Shown: piece by piece, positions 54,414 through 62,224 of the stretch
How the letters are laid out: every line of letters starts with the position of its first letter
Numbering within the stretch: position 1 is the stretch's first letter
DNA from: Corynebacterium stercoris
GTDB taxonomy: Bacteria > Actinomycetota > Actinomycetes > Mycobacteriales > Mycobacteriaceae
Assembly: GCF_024160105.1 (NCBI RefSeq)
Contig: NZ_JAMFTQ010000008.1
Location: forward strand, 18,959-82,958
Length of the DNA: 64,000 bases
Direction of reading: 5' to 3'
The notes under the pieces: model-generated
Databases searched by the model: none
Told to the model about the DNA's origin: nothing
The model's input: the letters and a program-made list of their open reading frames with translations, nothing else
Position numbers and translations under genes: made by a program

Positions 54414-56473
54414 GCACGCCCGTTACCCCAGGCTCCGGCCAACTGCCGGCTGATGTGGACCCGAACGCCGGTAATGGAGCGTCGGCAAGCGCTTGCTCCC
54501 ACTGCGGTGCCGCGGCGAACGAGGTGTCCCACGGCGCGCCGACGATCGCCCTGGTGGGCGCCCCGAACGCGGGCAAGTCGACGCTGTTCAACGCGCTGAC
54601 CGGCGCGGGTGCGACGATGGGCAACTACCCAGGGACCACCGTGGAGATCTCCCGCGGGGTGTGGCACACGCACAAAGCGTTCCGACGTTCGAGCCAGCGC
54701 GGCACCGAGTACAACGTCATCGATTTTCCGGGCGCGTACTCGCTCGACCCGATGAGCCCGGACGAGGCGCTGACCAGCGACCTTTTGCTGCACAACTCCG
54801 GCCCGAACCGCCCCGACCTGATCATGGTGGCGGTGGATACCTCCAACATCGCGCGCGGGCTGTACCTGGCGGCGCAGATCGCGGAGCACCCCTACCGCGT
54901 CGTGGTGGTGCTGACGAAGGGCGACGTGGCGCAGCGCCAGGGCCTCGAGGTGGACGCAGATGCGCTGTCGCGCAGCTTGGGCATGCCGGTGGTGGCCATT
55001 GATCCCCGCCGCCGCGACATGTCCACACTCGCCGAGACGGTCGCGGCCGAGCTGCAGCGGCCTGCCCGGGTGATCCGCCCGGTCGACCTCGCCGCGCACG
55101 CCCACCTCGAGGGCAACGACCTCGAGTTCGCGGCCGCCGACGCCCGCTTCGAGTGGATCGATGACGCCGTCGCCGCCGCTACAGTGCGCGACGAGCAGCA
55201 GGCGTCGACCACCGAGAAGATCGACCGCTTCGTGCTCCACCCGGTGCTGGGCCCGGTGATCTTCCTCGCCGCGATGTGGCTGGTCTTCCAGATCACCACC
55301 ACCGTCGCCGCGCCGTTCCAGACCCTGCTCGAGGACTTCTTCACCGGCCCCGTGTCCAGCTGGGGCGAAGCCTTGCTCACCGCCGTGGGCTTGGATTACC
55401 CGTTCATGCACGGTTTGCTTATCGACGGCATCATTAACGGCGTCGGCATGGTACTGACCTTCGTGCCGCTCATGGCGCTGATGTTCCTCTGCCTCGCTGT
55501 GCTGGAGGATTCCGGTTACATGGCCCGCGCCGCCGTGGTGGCGGACCGCGTGATGCGCGCCATCGGCCTGCCGGGCAAGGCGTTCATCCCGCTCATCGTG
55601 GGCTTCGGCTGCAACGTCCCGGCGATCTCGGCGACGCGCGTGCTCGGCTCGCCGCAGCACCGCCGAATGACGGCGCTGCTCGTGCCCTTCACCTCCTGCT
55701 CGGCCCGGCTGACTGTGTACGTGATGCTGGCCAACACCTTCTTCCCGGACCACGCGGGCACGGTGGTGTTCGCCATGTACGTGGTGTCGATCCTCTTGGT
55801 GGTGCTCTCCGGCCTGCTGCTGAAGAACCTGCTGTGGCGCACCATGGGCGCTGACCCGCTGGTCATCGACCTGCCGGTGTACCAATGGCCCACTGCGCGC
55901 CTCTCGCTGTCCGTCATGTGGGCGCGCCTGCGCGGCTTCCTGCAGACGGCGGGCGGCATCATCGTCGCCACCGTCGTGGCCATCTGGTTCCTGCAGTCCA
56001 CTCCGGCGGTGGCCGGCCACACCTGGGGCGACGAGGAGCTCGCGCCGCAGGACTCCGTCTACGGCGTGGTGTCCGACGCGATCGCCCCCGTCTTCGAGCC
56101 GGCCGGCTTCGGCTCCTGGTCGCTCACCGGCCCGCTCATCACCGGCTTCCTGGCCAAGGAGGCGTTGATCTCCACGTGGGCGCAGACGTACGCGCTGGAG
56201 GATCCTTCCGAGGGCACCGGACAAGAGCAGGGCGAATCCGACCTCGCGCGTGCCGTGCGCGCGGACTTCGACCAGACCTCCGGCGGCCATCCGATCGCCG
56301 CGATCTGGGCGTACATGATCTTCCTGATGGCCTACACTCCGTGCGTCGCGACGCTTGCCGCCCAGCGCAGAGAAATCGGGTGGAAATGGACAATGCTCGG
56401 CATGGTGGGCCAGCTCGCGCTCGCGTGGGCGCTGGCGGTGGGCACGTTCCAGCTGCTGCGGCTGTTCTTCTGA
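54410..56473 (+). CDS. feoB: Ferrous iron transporter FeoB
   Basis: Membrane protein of 687 residues that imports Fe(II). The cytoplasmic G domain has G1 GAPNAGKST, switch NYPGTTVE, G3 DFPGAYS and G4 LTKGD; then come the Gate/core segments ([19 protein letters not shown] and [12 protein letters not shown]) with conserved cysteines. An unusual N-terminal extension of about 40 residues ends in ACSHCG before the G domain and may bind metal. One-base overlap with feoC. Confidence 0.95.
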   Translation: MSTPVTPGSGQLPADVDPNAGNGASASACSHCGAAANEVSHGAPTIALVGAPNAGKSTLFNALTGAGATMGNYPGTTVEISRGVWHTHKAFRRSSQRGTEYNVIDFPGAYSLDPMSPDEALTSDLLLHNSGPNRPDLIMVAVDTSNIARGLYLAAQIAEHPYRVVVVLTKGDVAQRQGLEVDADALSRSLGMPVVAIDPRRRDMSTLAETVAAELQRPARVIRPVDLAAHAHLEGNDLEFAAADARFEWIDDAVAAATVRDEQQASTTEKIDRFVLHPVLGPVIFLAAMWLVFQITTTVAAPFQTLLEDFFTGPVSSWGEALLTAVGLDYPFMHGLLIDGIINGVGMVLTFVPLMALMFLCLAVLEDSGYMARAAVVADRVMRAIGLPGKAFIPLIVGFGCNVPAISATRVLGSPQHRRMTALLVPFTSCSARLTVYVMLANTFFPDHAGTVVFAMYVVSILLVVLSGLLLKNLLWRTMGADPLVIDLPVYQWPTARLSLSVMWARLRGFLQTAGGIIVATVVAIWFLQSTPAVAGHTWGDEELAPQDSVYGVVSDAIAPVFEPAGFGSWSLTGPLITGFLAKEALISTWAQTYALEDPSEGTGQEQGESDLARAVRADFDQTSGGHPIAAIWAYMIFLMAYTPCVATLAAQRREIGWKWTMLGMVGQLALAWALAVGTFQLLRLFF

Positions 56474-56745
56474 TGCGTCCGATGGAGGCGGTGACCGCCG
56501 CGATCCGCGAGGGCGCGCGCAGCCGCGCCGAGATTCGGGAGCGCACCGGTCTGAACGCGTCGACGCTCGATGCCGTCATCCACCACCTCGAGCGCACGGG
56601 GCGACTCACGCTGGAGGAGCTCGGCTCGGCGTGTGCGGGCGGCAGCTGCAATTCCTGCATCGCGGCGAAGGCGAACGGCGCCACGTGTGCGACCCGCGGC
56701 AACGGCCCGGTGGCGCTGGTGCTGACGAAAAATCCCCCCGCGTAG
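56473..56745 (+). CDS. FeoC-like winged-helix protein with four-cysteine motif
   Basis: Protein of 90 residues: winged helix ([40 protein letters not shown]) followed by a Cys cluster C-x4-C-x2-C-x9-C ([13 protein letters not shown]). FeoC proteins with this arrangement bind an oxygen-sensitive iron-sulphur cluster and affect FeoB stability. ATG overlaps the feoB stop. Its own TAG is the first half of the menG -10. Confidence 0.85.
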   Translation: MRPMEAVTAAIREGARSRAEIRERTGLNASTLDAVIHHLERTGRLTLEELGSACAGGSCNSCIAAKANGATCATRGNGPVALVLTKNPPA

Positions 56746-56748
56746 ACT
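56743..56748 (+). promoter_or_regulatory. menG -10 hexamer formed from the upstream stop codon
   Basis: TAGACT starts with the feoC TAG stop and ends eight bases before the menG ATG. Confidence 0.5.
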
Positions 56749-56756
56749 GCCTAAGC

Positions 56757-57446
56757 ATGGCCAAGGCAGACCTGGAGAAGAAGCCCTTCGACGTTGCGGG
56801 GATGTTCGACGACGTGGGCGAGAAGTACGACATCACGAACACCGTGCTGTCCTTCGGCCTGGACAGGACGTGGCGGCGCCGCACCCGTGAACGCCTCGAC
56901 CTCAAGCCGGGGGAAAAGGTGCTCGACCTCGCCGCCGGCACCGCGGTGTCCACCGTCGAGCTGGCGAAGTCCGGCGCGTGGGTCGTGGCCTGCGACTTTT
57001 CCCAGGGCATGCTGGCTGCCGGTCGGGACCGCGACGTGCCCAAGGTGGCTGGCGACGCGATGCACCTGCCGTTCGCGGACGACACGTTCGACGCCGTCAC
57101 CATTTCCTACGGCCTCCGCAACATCCACGACTTCGAGGCGGGGCTGCGCGAGATGGCGCGGGTGACCAAACCGGGCGGGCGCCTGGCGGTGAACGAGTTC
57201 TCCACCCCCGTCATCCCGGGCTTCCGTCGCTTGTACAAGGAGTATCTGCCGATCGCGCTGCCACGGGTGGCGCGCGTGTTCTCCTCGAACCCGGAGGCCT
57301 ACGAGTACCTCGCCGAGTCCATCCGCGCGTGGCCGGGACAGGAAGAGCTGGCGAACGCGATCGAGCGCAACGGCTGGGAAGACGCCGGCTGGCAGGACCT
57401 GACCGGTGGCATCGTGGCGCTGCACAGCGCCGTCAAACCCGCTTAG
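56757..57446 (+). CDS. menG: Demethylmenaquinone methyltransferase
   Basis: SAM-dependent C-methyltransferase of 229 residues (UbiE/MenG family) for the last step of menaquinone synthesis. Motifs: [35 protein letters not shown] for [18 protein letters not shown] and the signature [22 protein letters not shown]. Start fixed by TAGACT. Ends in a four-base overlap with convergent menJ. Confidence 0.95.
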   Translation: MAKADLEKKPFDVAGMFDDVGEKYDITNTVLSFGLDRTWRRRTRERLDLKPGEKVLDLAAGTAVSTVELAKSGAWVVACDFSQGMLAAGRDRDVPKVAGDAMHLPFADDTFDAVTISYGLRNIHDFEAGLREMARVTKPGGRLAVNEFSTPVIPGFRRLYKEYLPIALPRVARVFSSNPEAYEYLAESIRAWPGQEELANAIERNGWEDAGWQDLTGGIVALHSAVKPA

Positions 57447-58690
57447 GCCACGTCCCAGAGCGGGGCGTTGCGCGGGGCGGCGCGGCCGGCGGCCCGCCAC
57501 GCGCGGGCGATGACGTCGGTGTCCTCGTCGGTGATCAGGTTGCCCATGAGCCGCGCGGCGGCGGGCATGAGGTAGCGCCCGCCGATGCCGCGCATCGCCA
57601 GCGGCCCCACCGCCGGCAGGAATTGCGGGTAGGTGAGCAGGCGCGCCGCGGTGCGGGCGAGTGCAAAAGCGTCGCCGTAGGCCTCGCGCAGTAGCAGCGG
57701 CCACGCGAGTGTGAGATCCCCGCCGTCGGCTATCAGCTCCACGGCCATGGCGGCGGTTTCCATGCCGTAATCGATGCCCTCGCCGTTGAGCGGGTTCACG
57801 CAGGCGGCCGCGTCGCCGATCAGCGCCCAGTTCGGCCCGGCGACATTGGAGACGGCCCCGCCCATCGGCAGCAGCGCCGAGGTGACGTTTCGCTCCGGCC
57901 CGAGCTGCCACGCCTCGCGCTGCTGCGCGGCGTAGCTGGCCAGCAGCTTTTTCGTGTTCACCTTCGCCGGCCGCGCGTCGGTGCTGAGCGCCCCGCAGCC
58001 CAAGTTCACCGCCCCCTCGCCGTCCTCGCCCGCGCCGAGCGGGAAGATCCACCCGTAGCCGGGTTGCACGGCACCGTCGGCATCGCGTAGTTCAACGTGG
58101 GAGTGCATCCACTCTTCGTCGGCAAGCGGGGTGGCGCAGTAGGAGCGCGCGGCGATGCCGAACACCTCGCCCTTGTGCCACTGCCGCCCCAGCAGCTTGC
58201 CGAAGGGGGAGCGCACGCCGTCCGCCACGATCACCCACCGCGCCCGCACGGGGCCCTTGTGCGTATCGACGCTCGAAATCAGCCCCCCGGCAAACTCCGC
58301 ACCCGTCGCCGGGCAGTTGTGCCAAACTTCGGCGCCGGCGGCGCGGGCTTCGTCGACAAGCAGTGCGTCGAAGACGGCGCGCGGGGAGGCGGAACCCACG
58401 GTGCCGTAGGGGGAGTCCGGCCACGGAGCGGTGACGTCGCCGCCGAAGCCGTGCAGCTTGAGGCCGCGGTTGCGGTACGCAGGGAGAACGTCGTCGAGCC
58501 CGAGTGTGCGCAGCACGTGCACCGCGCGCGGGGTGAGGCCGTCGCCGCAGGTCTTGTCGCGGCGCTCCGGCTGGGCGTCGATGAGCAACGTGTGCAGGCC
58601 GGCGCGCTGCGCGGCGATAGCCGCGGTGGAGCCTGACGGGCCTGCGCCCACAACAATGCAATCGAACGCCTGGGAATTCACGCGCCTCAT
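57443..58690 (-). CDS. menJ: Menaquinone reductase MenJ / geranylgeranyl reductase family
   Basis: FAD-dependent reductase of 415 residues: [32 protein letters not shown], the NADPH/FAD segment VSGSASPR-like [11 protein letters not shown] and [25 protein letters not shown]. Homologue of Rv0561c, which saturates one isoprene unit of menaquinone. GACTCT, a one-base variant of the -10, lies six bases before the ATG. Faces menG tail to tail. Confidence 0.88.
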   Translation of the reverse strand: MRRVNSQAFDCIVVGAGPSGSTAAIAAQRAGLHTLLIDAQPERRDKTCGDGLTPRAVHVLRTLGLDDVLPAYRNRGLKLHGFGGDVTAPWPDSPYGTVGSASPRAVFDALLVDEARAAGAEVWHNCPATGAEFAGGLISSVDTHKGPVRARWVIVADGVRSPFGKLLGRQWHKGEVFGIAARSYCATPLADEEWMHSHVELRDADGAVQPGYGWIFPLGAGEDGEGAVNLGCGALSTDARPAKVNTKKLLASYAAQQREAWQLGPERNVTSALLPMGGAVSNVAGPNWALIGDAAACVNPLNGEGIDYGMETAAMAVELIADGGDLTLAWPLLLREAYGDAFALARTAARLLTYPQFLPAVGPLAMRGIGGRYLMPAAARLMGNLITDEDTDVIARAWRAAGRAAPRNAPLWDVA

Positions 58691-58814
58691 TGTGCCAGAG
58701 TCGCCCCCGCGGCCCTGCTGCTGTGCGCTCGCCTGCGGTTCGACTACGGTTGAACTGTCATGTGCGCGCCGCCGCGCACCGTTTCTTTTGTCTCGACCTG
58801 CAAGGACGCCCCAG

Positions 58815-59831
58815 ATGACCAACGGCACCACACCGTCACCGCGCAACGGGTTCACGCTCGACCTCGGGGATGAGGCGCTGACGAAACGCGTCGCCGACGG
58901 CATGGTCGACGTCGAGGCGCTGTTGCGCGAGCGGCTGAACTACGGCGAGGACTTCATCACCGAGAAGGTCAACCACTTGGCGTTCGCTGGCGGGAAGCGC
59001 TTCCGCCCGGTGATGGCGCTGTTGTGCAGCGAGTTCGGCCCCAACCCGGGCAACGAGAACGTGGTCAAGGGCGCGGTGCTCACCGAGATGGTGCACCTGG
59101 CCACCCTGTACCACGACGACGTGATGGATGAGGCCGACCGCCGTCGCGGCGTCGAGTCCGCCAACGCGCGCTGGAACAACTCCGTGGCCATCCTCGCCGG
59201 CGACATCCTGCTGGCGCAAACCTCGCGGCTGATGTCCGAGATTGACACCGAGACCGTCGCGTACTTCGCCAACACCTTCCAGACACTGGTGACGGGCCAG
59301 ATGCGCGAGACCGAGGGCGCGCGCGGCGCCGACGAGGTCGAGCACTACCTCAAGGTGGTGGAGGAGAAGACAGGCGTGCTCATCGCCTGCGCCGCCCACC
59401 TGGGCGCGCGCCACGCGGGTGCCGACGAAAGGGTAGTGGCCTGCTGCGAGCGCATGGGCGCTGCGGTGGGCGTTGTGTTCCAGATCGTCGACGACATCAT
59501 CGACATCTTCTCCGACCCCGACGAGTCGGGGAAGACCCCCGGCACGGACCTGCGCGAGGGCGTGTTCACCCTCCCGGTGCTCTACGCGCTGGAAGAGGAC
59601 ACGGAAGCTGGCCAGGAGCTGCGCGGCCTGCTCACCGGCCCGCTCACCGAGGACGCGGACGTCGAGCGTGCACTGACCCTCCTGCGCCAGACCCGCGGTC
59701 GCGAGCGAGCGCTGGAGACGGTGCGCGAGTACCTCGCCGCCGCCGAGCGCGAGCTCGACGCGCTGCCCGCCGGCCCCGCCAACGATGCCCTGCGCGCGCT
59801 GACGCAGCTCACTGTCCACCGTGTGGGTTAG
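58815..59831 (+). CDS. Polyprenyl diphosphate synthase (menaquinone side chain)
   Basis: Trans-prenyltransferase of 338 residues with both aspartate-rich motifs, LYHDDVMDEADRRRG and FQIVDDIIDIFSD, and GGKRFRPVM. Its place after menJ equals that of Rv0562 (grcC1), which makes the quinone tail. The two residues before the first DD (Tyr-His) suggest a long-chain product. The leader of about 60 bases holds an out-of-frame start codon (58760). A second -10-like TACGGT lies at 58745. Confidence 0.92.
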   Translation: MTNGTTPSPRNGFTLDLGDEALTKRVADGMVDVEALLRERLNYGEDFITEKVNHLAFAGGKRFRPVMALLCSEFGPNPGNENVVKGAVLTEMVHLATLYHDDVMDEADRRRGVESANARWNNSVAILAGDILLAQTSRLMSEIDTETVAYFANTFQTLVTGQMRETEGARGADEVEHYLKVVEEKTGVLIACAAHLGARHAGADERVVACCERMGAAVGVVFQIVDDIIDIFSDPDESGKTPGTDLREGVFTLPVLYALEEDTEAGQELRGLLTGPLTEDADVERALTLLRQTRGRERALETVREYLAAAERELDALPAGPANDALRALTQLTVHRVG

Positions 59832-59849
59832 CCCGCCTGAGCTGCCGGT

Positions 59850-59880
59850 TTGCGCGCAGGCGCATGCGGTGATGTAGAGT
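59850..59880 (+). promoter_or_regulatory. Promoter of the tRNA cluster
   Basis: TTGCGC (59850-59855) and TAGAGT (59875-59880) are separated by 19 bases and lie 22 bases before mature tRNA-Tyr. Confidence 0.5.
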
Positions 59881-59902
59881 AATCCACGCACTTCAAGTGC
59901 TC

Positions 59903-59984
59903 GCCAGGTTGCCCGAGCGGCCAAAGGGAGCGGACTGTAAATCCGTCGGCATTGCCTACAGAAGTTCGAATCTTCTACCTGGCA
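59903..59984 (+). tRNA. tRNA-Tyr (GTA)
   Basis: Acceptor arms GCCAGGT (59903-59909) and ACCTGGC (59977-59983) pair fully; anticodon loop CTGTAAA gives GTA; long variable arm as in class II tRNAs; T loop GTTCGAAT. CCA is not encoded. Confidence 0.95.
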
Positions 59985-59993
59985 CCCTTGTTT

Positions 59994-60027
59994 GAAACCC
60001 CGTACCCCACCCAGGGTGCGGGGTTTC
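59994..60027 (+). terminator. Hairpin after tRNA-Tyr
   Basis: GAAACCCCG (59994-60002) pairs with CGGGGTTTC (60019-60027), with an inner CCC/GGG pairing. A CGTCGTCAAGC word follows at 60051. The rest of the 198-base gap to tRNA-Thr shows no coding potential. Confidence 0.65.
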
Positions 60028-60182
60028 GTGCATCCCGGGGTGGTAGCTTTCGTCGTCAAGCAAAATGCCCAAAAACAGGCTCTCTGCTGGCGATTTGTGT
60101 TCTGAAAGTACATCGGGTTAATCTTTCCAAGGCTTCAACGGAGCGGGTTGCACGCAAGAGCGGCTCACAACAAAGAGGCTGT

Positions 60183-60255
60183 GCCCCCTTAGCTCAGTCG
60201 GCAGAGCGTTTCCATGGTAAGGAAAAGGTCATCAGTTCGATTCTGATAGGGGGCT
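60183..60255 (+). tRNA. tRNA-Thr (GGT)
   Basis: GCCCCCT pairs with AGGGGGC; D arm AGCTCAGTCGGCAGAGC; anticodon loop ATGGTAA gives GGT; T loop GTTCGATTC. CCA not encoded. Confidence 0.95.
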
Positions 60256-60280
60256 CTGTTGTTTGCTTAGGCAGGCACAT

Positions 60281-60352
60281 GGCGGTGTAGCTCAGTGGTA
60301 GAGCAAGCGACTCATAATCGCTGTGTCGAGAGTTCAATTCTCTCCATCGCTA
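60281..60352 (+). tRNA. tRNA-Met (CAT), elongator type
   Basis: GGCGGTG pairs with CATCGCT (with two G-U pairs); anticodon stem GCGAC with loop TCATAAT around CAT; T arm GAGAG-TTCAATT-CTCTC. Lacks the initiator C1-A72 mismatch and the three G-C anticodon-stem pairs, so elongator. Confidence 0.92.
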
Positions 60353-60415
60353 CTCACCTCGATCGGGCGCATTCGGGCCCGTGATAGGGTCTAGGTGCAT
60401 CCAGTGCGGTGCCCT

Positions 60416-60488
60416 AGGGGCGTGGCGCAATTGGTAGCGCAACGGTCTCCAAAACCGTAGGTTGCAGGTTCGAGTCCTGTCGCCCCTG
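60416..60488 (+). tRNA. tRNA-Trp (CCA)
   Basis: AGGGGCG (60416-60422) pairs with CGCCCCT (60481-60487), discriminator G at 60488, followed by encoded CCA (60489-60491). Anticodon loop CTCCAAA gives CCA. Directly precedes secE, as in most actinobacteria; TAGGGT at 60385 may start the tRNA-Trp-secE transcript. Confidence 0.95.
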
Positions 60489-60515
60489 CCAGACAATGAA
60501 GTTGGAGGAGTTCTT

Positions 60516-60839
60516 TTGACTAATCCGAACGGTCAGACCCCCGCGCAGCCGACCGGTAAGCGTCAGCTGCACGGGGCTTCTCCTGTTTCCGCCTCCACTT
60601 ACGAGGCTAAGCGCACCCCGGCCACCCAGGAGCGCGACCCGGACGAGCACACCGGCGGCGGCATCGCGGCGTTCCCGGGCGAAGTCGCCTCCGAGATGAA
60701 GAAGGTCATCTGGCCCACTGGCCGCCAGATGGTGAACTACACCCTGATCGTGTTTGCGTTCCTGATCGTCATCACCGCCATCGTGTGGGGTACTGACATT
60801 CTCTCCGCCAAGCTGGTTGAGTGGATCCTGATCCGGTAG
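60516..60839 (+). CDS. secE: Preprotein translocase subunit SecE
   Basis: Protein of 107 residues. An acidic/polar N-terminal region of about 55 residues precedes the conserved amphipathic helix GEVASEMKKVIWPTGRQM and one membrane helix (YTLIVFAFLIVITAIVW). It clamps SecY in the translocon. TTG start with GGAGGAG six bases upstream; no ATG or GTG fits. Confidence 0.93.
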   Translation: MTNPNGQTPAQPTGKRQLHGASPVSASTYEAKRTPATQERDPDEHTGGGIAAFPGEVASEMKKVIWPTGRQMVNYTLIVFAFLIVITAIVWGTDILSAKLVEWILIR

Positions 60840-60863
60840 GTATACTGCAGCGCGTACGTTGTT

Positions 60864-60902
60864 CCCGCCACCTCGAAGCACCGAGGGAGGCGGGATCTTT
60901 TT
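60864..60902 (+). terminator. Intrinsic terminator after secE
   Basis: CCCGCC (60864-60869) pairs with GGCGGG (60889-60894), inner CTCG/CGAG, followed by ATCTTTTT. It separates secE from the acidic micro-gene and nusG, so these need their own promoter; TACGCT near 60926 is a candidate -10. Confidence 0.8.
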
Positions 60903-60976
60903 GGCCCGCGCACGATTTATCGTCGGTACGCTGGTGCACAAAACAACGCACACTGACCGATAAGGAGATCCCGGCC

Positions 60977-61090
60977 ATGACTGAAGCCAACAAGGATGCC
61001 GAAGCCACCGTCGAGAACAACGAGCAGGAGATGATCGACGAGGGCGCTCCGGTGGAGCCGGAGACGGACCCCGAAGCCAAGGAGTCCTAA
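60977..61090 (+). CDS. Acidic 37-residue protein copying part of the NusG N-terminal tail
   Basis: MTEANKDAEATVENNEQ followed by EMIDEGAPVEPETDPEAKES. AAGGAG lies nine bases before the ATG, so it is translated. The last half is nearly identical to residues about 50-64 of the downstream NusG (VMIDEGAPVEPETEP); the DNA of the two stretches (61031-61069 and 61287-61325) is also nearly the same. It has no recognisable domain and would be disordered. It lies 46 bases before nusG. Confidence 0.65.
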   Translation: MTEANKDAEATVENNEQEMIDEGAPVEPETDPEAKES

Positions 61091-61136
61091 CGGGCTCGCG
61101 CCTTGTGGGCGCGGGATCTCCGCCAAGGAGAGGGAA

Positions 61137-62039
61137 GTGAGTATGGACAACGAAAATATGTCCGAGCTGGAGGTAGCGGCCGAGGCCGGCTACGTAGATG
61201 AGGCCGCCGCTGACGCTGCCGGCGAGGCCGCCGGTGAGGCGGAAACTGTTGAGGAGTTCGCCGCGGAGATCGAGGACAACCAGGTCATGATCGACGAGGG
61301 CGCCCCCGTCGAGCCGGAGACCGAGCCGCTGCTCGAGGCAACTGAGGCAACCGAGGGTGAGGAGCTGGCCGACGCTGCGGAGGAGTCGACCGACTCGGAG
61401 TACCGTCGCCGCCTGCGCGAGTACACCAAGGAGCTGAAGAAGCTGCCGGGCGAGTGGTACATCATCCAGTCCTACTCGGGCTACGAGAACAAGGTGAAGA
61501 CCAACCTGGACATGCGCATCCAGACGCTCGAGGTGGAGGACTCCATCTTTGACGTGGTGGTGCCCATCGAGCAGGCCGTGGAGCTCAAGGACGGCAAGCG
61601 CAAGCTGGTCAAGCGCAAGCTGCTGCCGGGCTACGTGCTCGTGCGCATGGAGATGAACGACGCCGCCTGGTCAGTGGTCCGCGAGACCCCGGGTGTGACC
61701 TCCTTCGTGGGCAACGAGGGCAACGCGACCCCGGTGAAGCACCGCGACGTGGCCAAGTTCCTCATGCCGAAGGTCGAGCCCACCGCGGGCGAGGCCGCGA
61801 AGGCGAACGAGGACGGCGAGACCGTCATCGCCATGCCGGAGCAGGAGGAGAAGCCGAAGCTCGCGCACGACTACCAGGTCGGCGAGGCCGTCACCATTCT
61901 CTCGGGCGCGCTGGCGTCTGTGTCGGCCACCATTAACTCGATCGACCCGGAGACCGGCAAGATCCAGGCTCTCGTGTCCATCTTCGGCCGCGAGACTCCG
62001 GTGGAGCTCACTGCGGATCAGATCGAACGCATCGTGTAA
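61137..62039 (+). CDS. nusG: Transcription termination/antitermination factor NusG
   Basis: Protein of 300 residues. The NGN domain starts at about residue 103 (LPGEWYIIQSYSGYENKVKTNL, then VVPIEQAVELKDGKR and PGYVLVRMEMNDAAWSVVRETPGVTSFVG), which binds RNA polymerase; the KOW domain starts at about 245 (DYQVGEAVTILSGALA). An acidic, Ala/Glu-rich extension of about 100 residues precedes them, longer than in E. coli. GTG 61137 with AAGGAGAGG upstream; ATG 61143 is an alternative. Confidence 0.93.
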   Translation: MSMDNENMSELEVAAEAGYVDEAAADAAGEAAGEAETVEEFAAEIEDNQVMIDEGAPVEPETEPLLEATEATEGEELADAAEESTDSEYRRRLREYTKELKKLPGEWYIIQSYSGYENKVKTNLDMRIQTLEVEDSIFDVVVPIEQAVELKDGKRKLVKRKLLPGYVLVRMEMNDAAWSVVRETPGVTSFVGNEGNATPVKHRDVAKFLMPKVEPTAGEAAKANEDGETVIAMPEQEEKPKLAHDYQVGEAVTILSGALASVSATINSIDPETGKIQALVSIFGRETPVELTADQIERIV

Positions 62040-62044
62040 GGAGG

Positions 62045-62074
62045 CGTCGGGAAGCATTTTGCTTTTCGACGTTT
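62045..62074 (+). terminator. Inverted pair of the GCTTNNCGACG word after nusG
   Basis: CGTCGGGAAGC (62045-62055) and GCTTTTCGACG (62061-62071) are inverted copies around ATTTT and can pair, with TTTG following. It looks like a terminator stem built from two copies of the window-wide repeat, the arrangement known for uptake sequences in Neisseria and Haemophilus. Confidence 0.7.
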
Positions 62075-62089
62075 GCCCCGCGTACACTC

Positions 62090-62130
62090 AACCGTCGCGC
62101 CTGCCTAACCGCAGGTGCGACGGTTTTGTT
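62090..62130 (+). terminator. Second terminator after nusG
   Basis: ACCGTCGC (62091-62098) pairs with GCGACGGT (62117-62124), inner CCTGC/GCAGG, followed by TTTGTT. Together with the preceding hairpin it makes a tandem terminator before rplK. Confidence 0.85.
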
Positions 62131-62224
62131 CGTTTCTCCCCGGTGGCTCCGAGGATGGGGCATCCGGAAGTCTCGCGGCTAGCATCGTGGCCGCGAAGCT
62201 GTACCAAGGAATTGAGGTAATTCG

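Larger units (their letters stand above)
888..62071. repeat. Dispersed 11-base word GCTTNNCGACG, 47 copies
   Basis: First bases of copies reading GCTTNNCGACG on the plus strand: 888, 1308, 6171, 8082, 11869, 23190, 25949, 26981, 29396, 31597, 33635, 36956, 37514, 38677, 40259, 42555, 43110, 43865, 46208, 48262, 48748, 52173, 54185, 55417, 62061. Copies reading CGTCGNNAAGC: 4303, 9429, 13176, 22200, 24765, 28787, 31876, 33493, 37187, 40531, 42073, 43425, 45367, 45657, 46994, 48544, 52629, 54480, 58117, 58351, 60051, 62045. The spacer varies (GC 9, AT 8, TT 7, GT 6, TC 5, GA 4, others 8). No flanking bases are conserved. Most copies lie in genes; 9429, 46208, 60051, 62045 and 62061 lie between genes. 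Confidence 0.85.

Noticed and set aside
888..62071. Reading the dispersed word as KOPS, Chi or a parS-like site
   Set aside because: Those motifs are strand-biased with replication or clustered at the origin; here both orientations are mixed along the window. It remains possible that several roles overlap.
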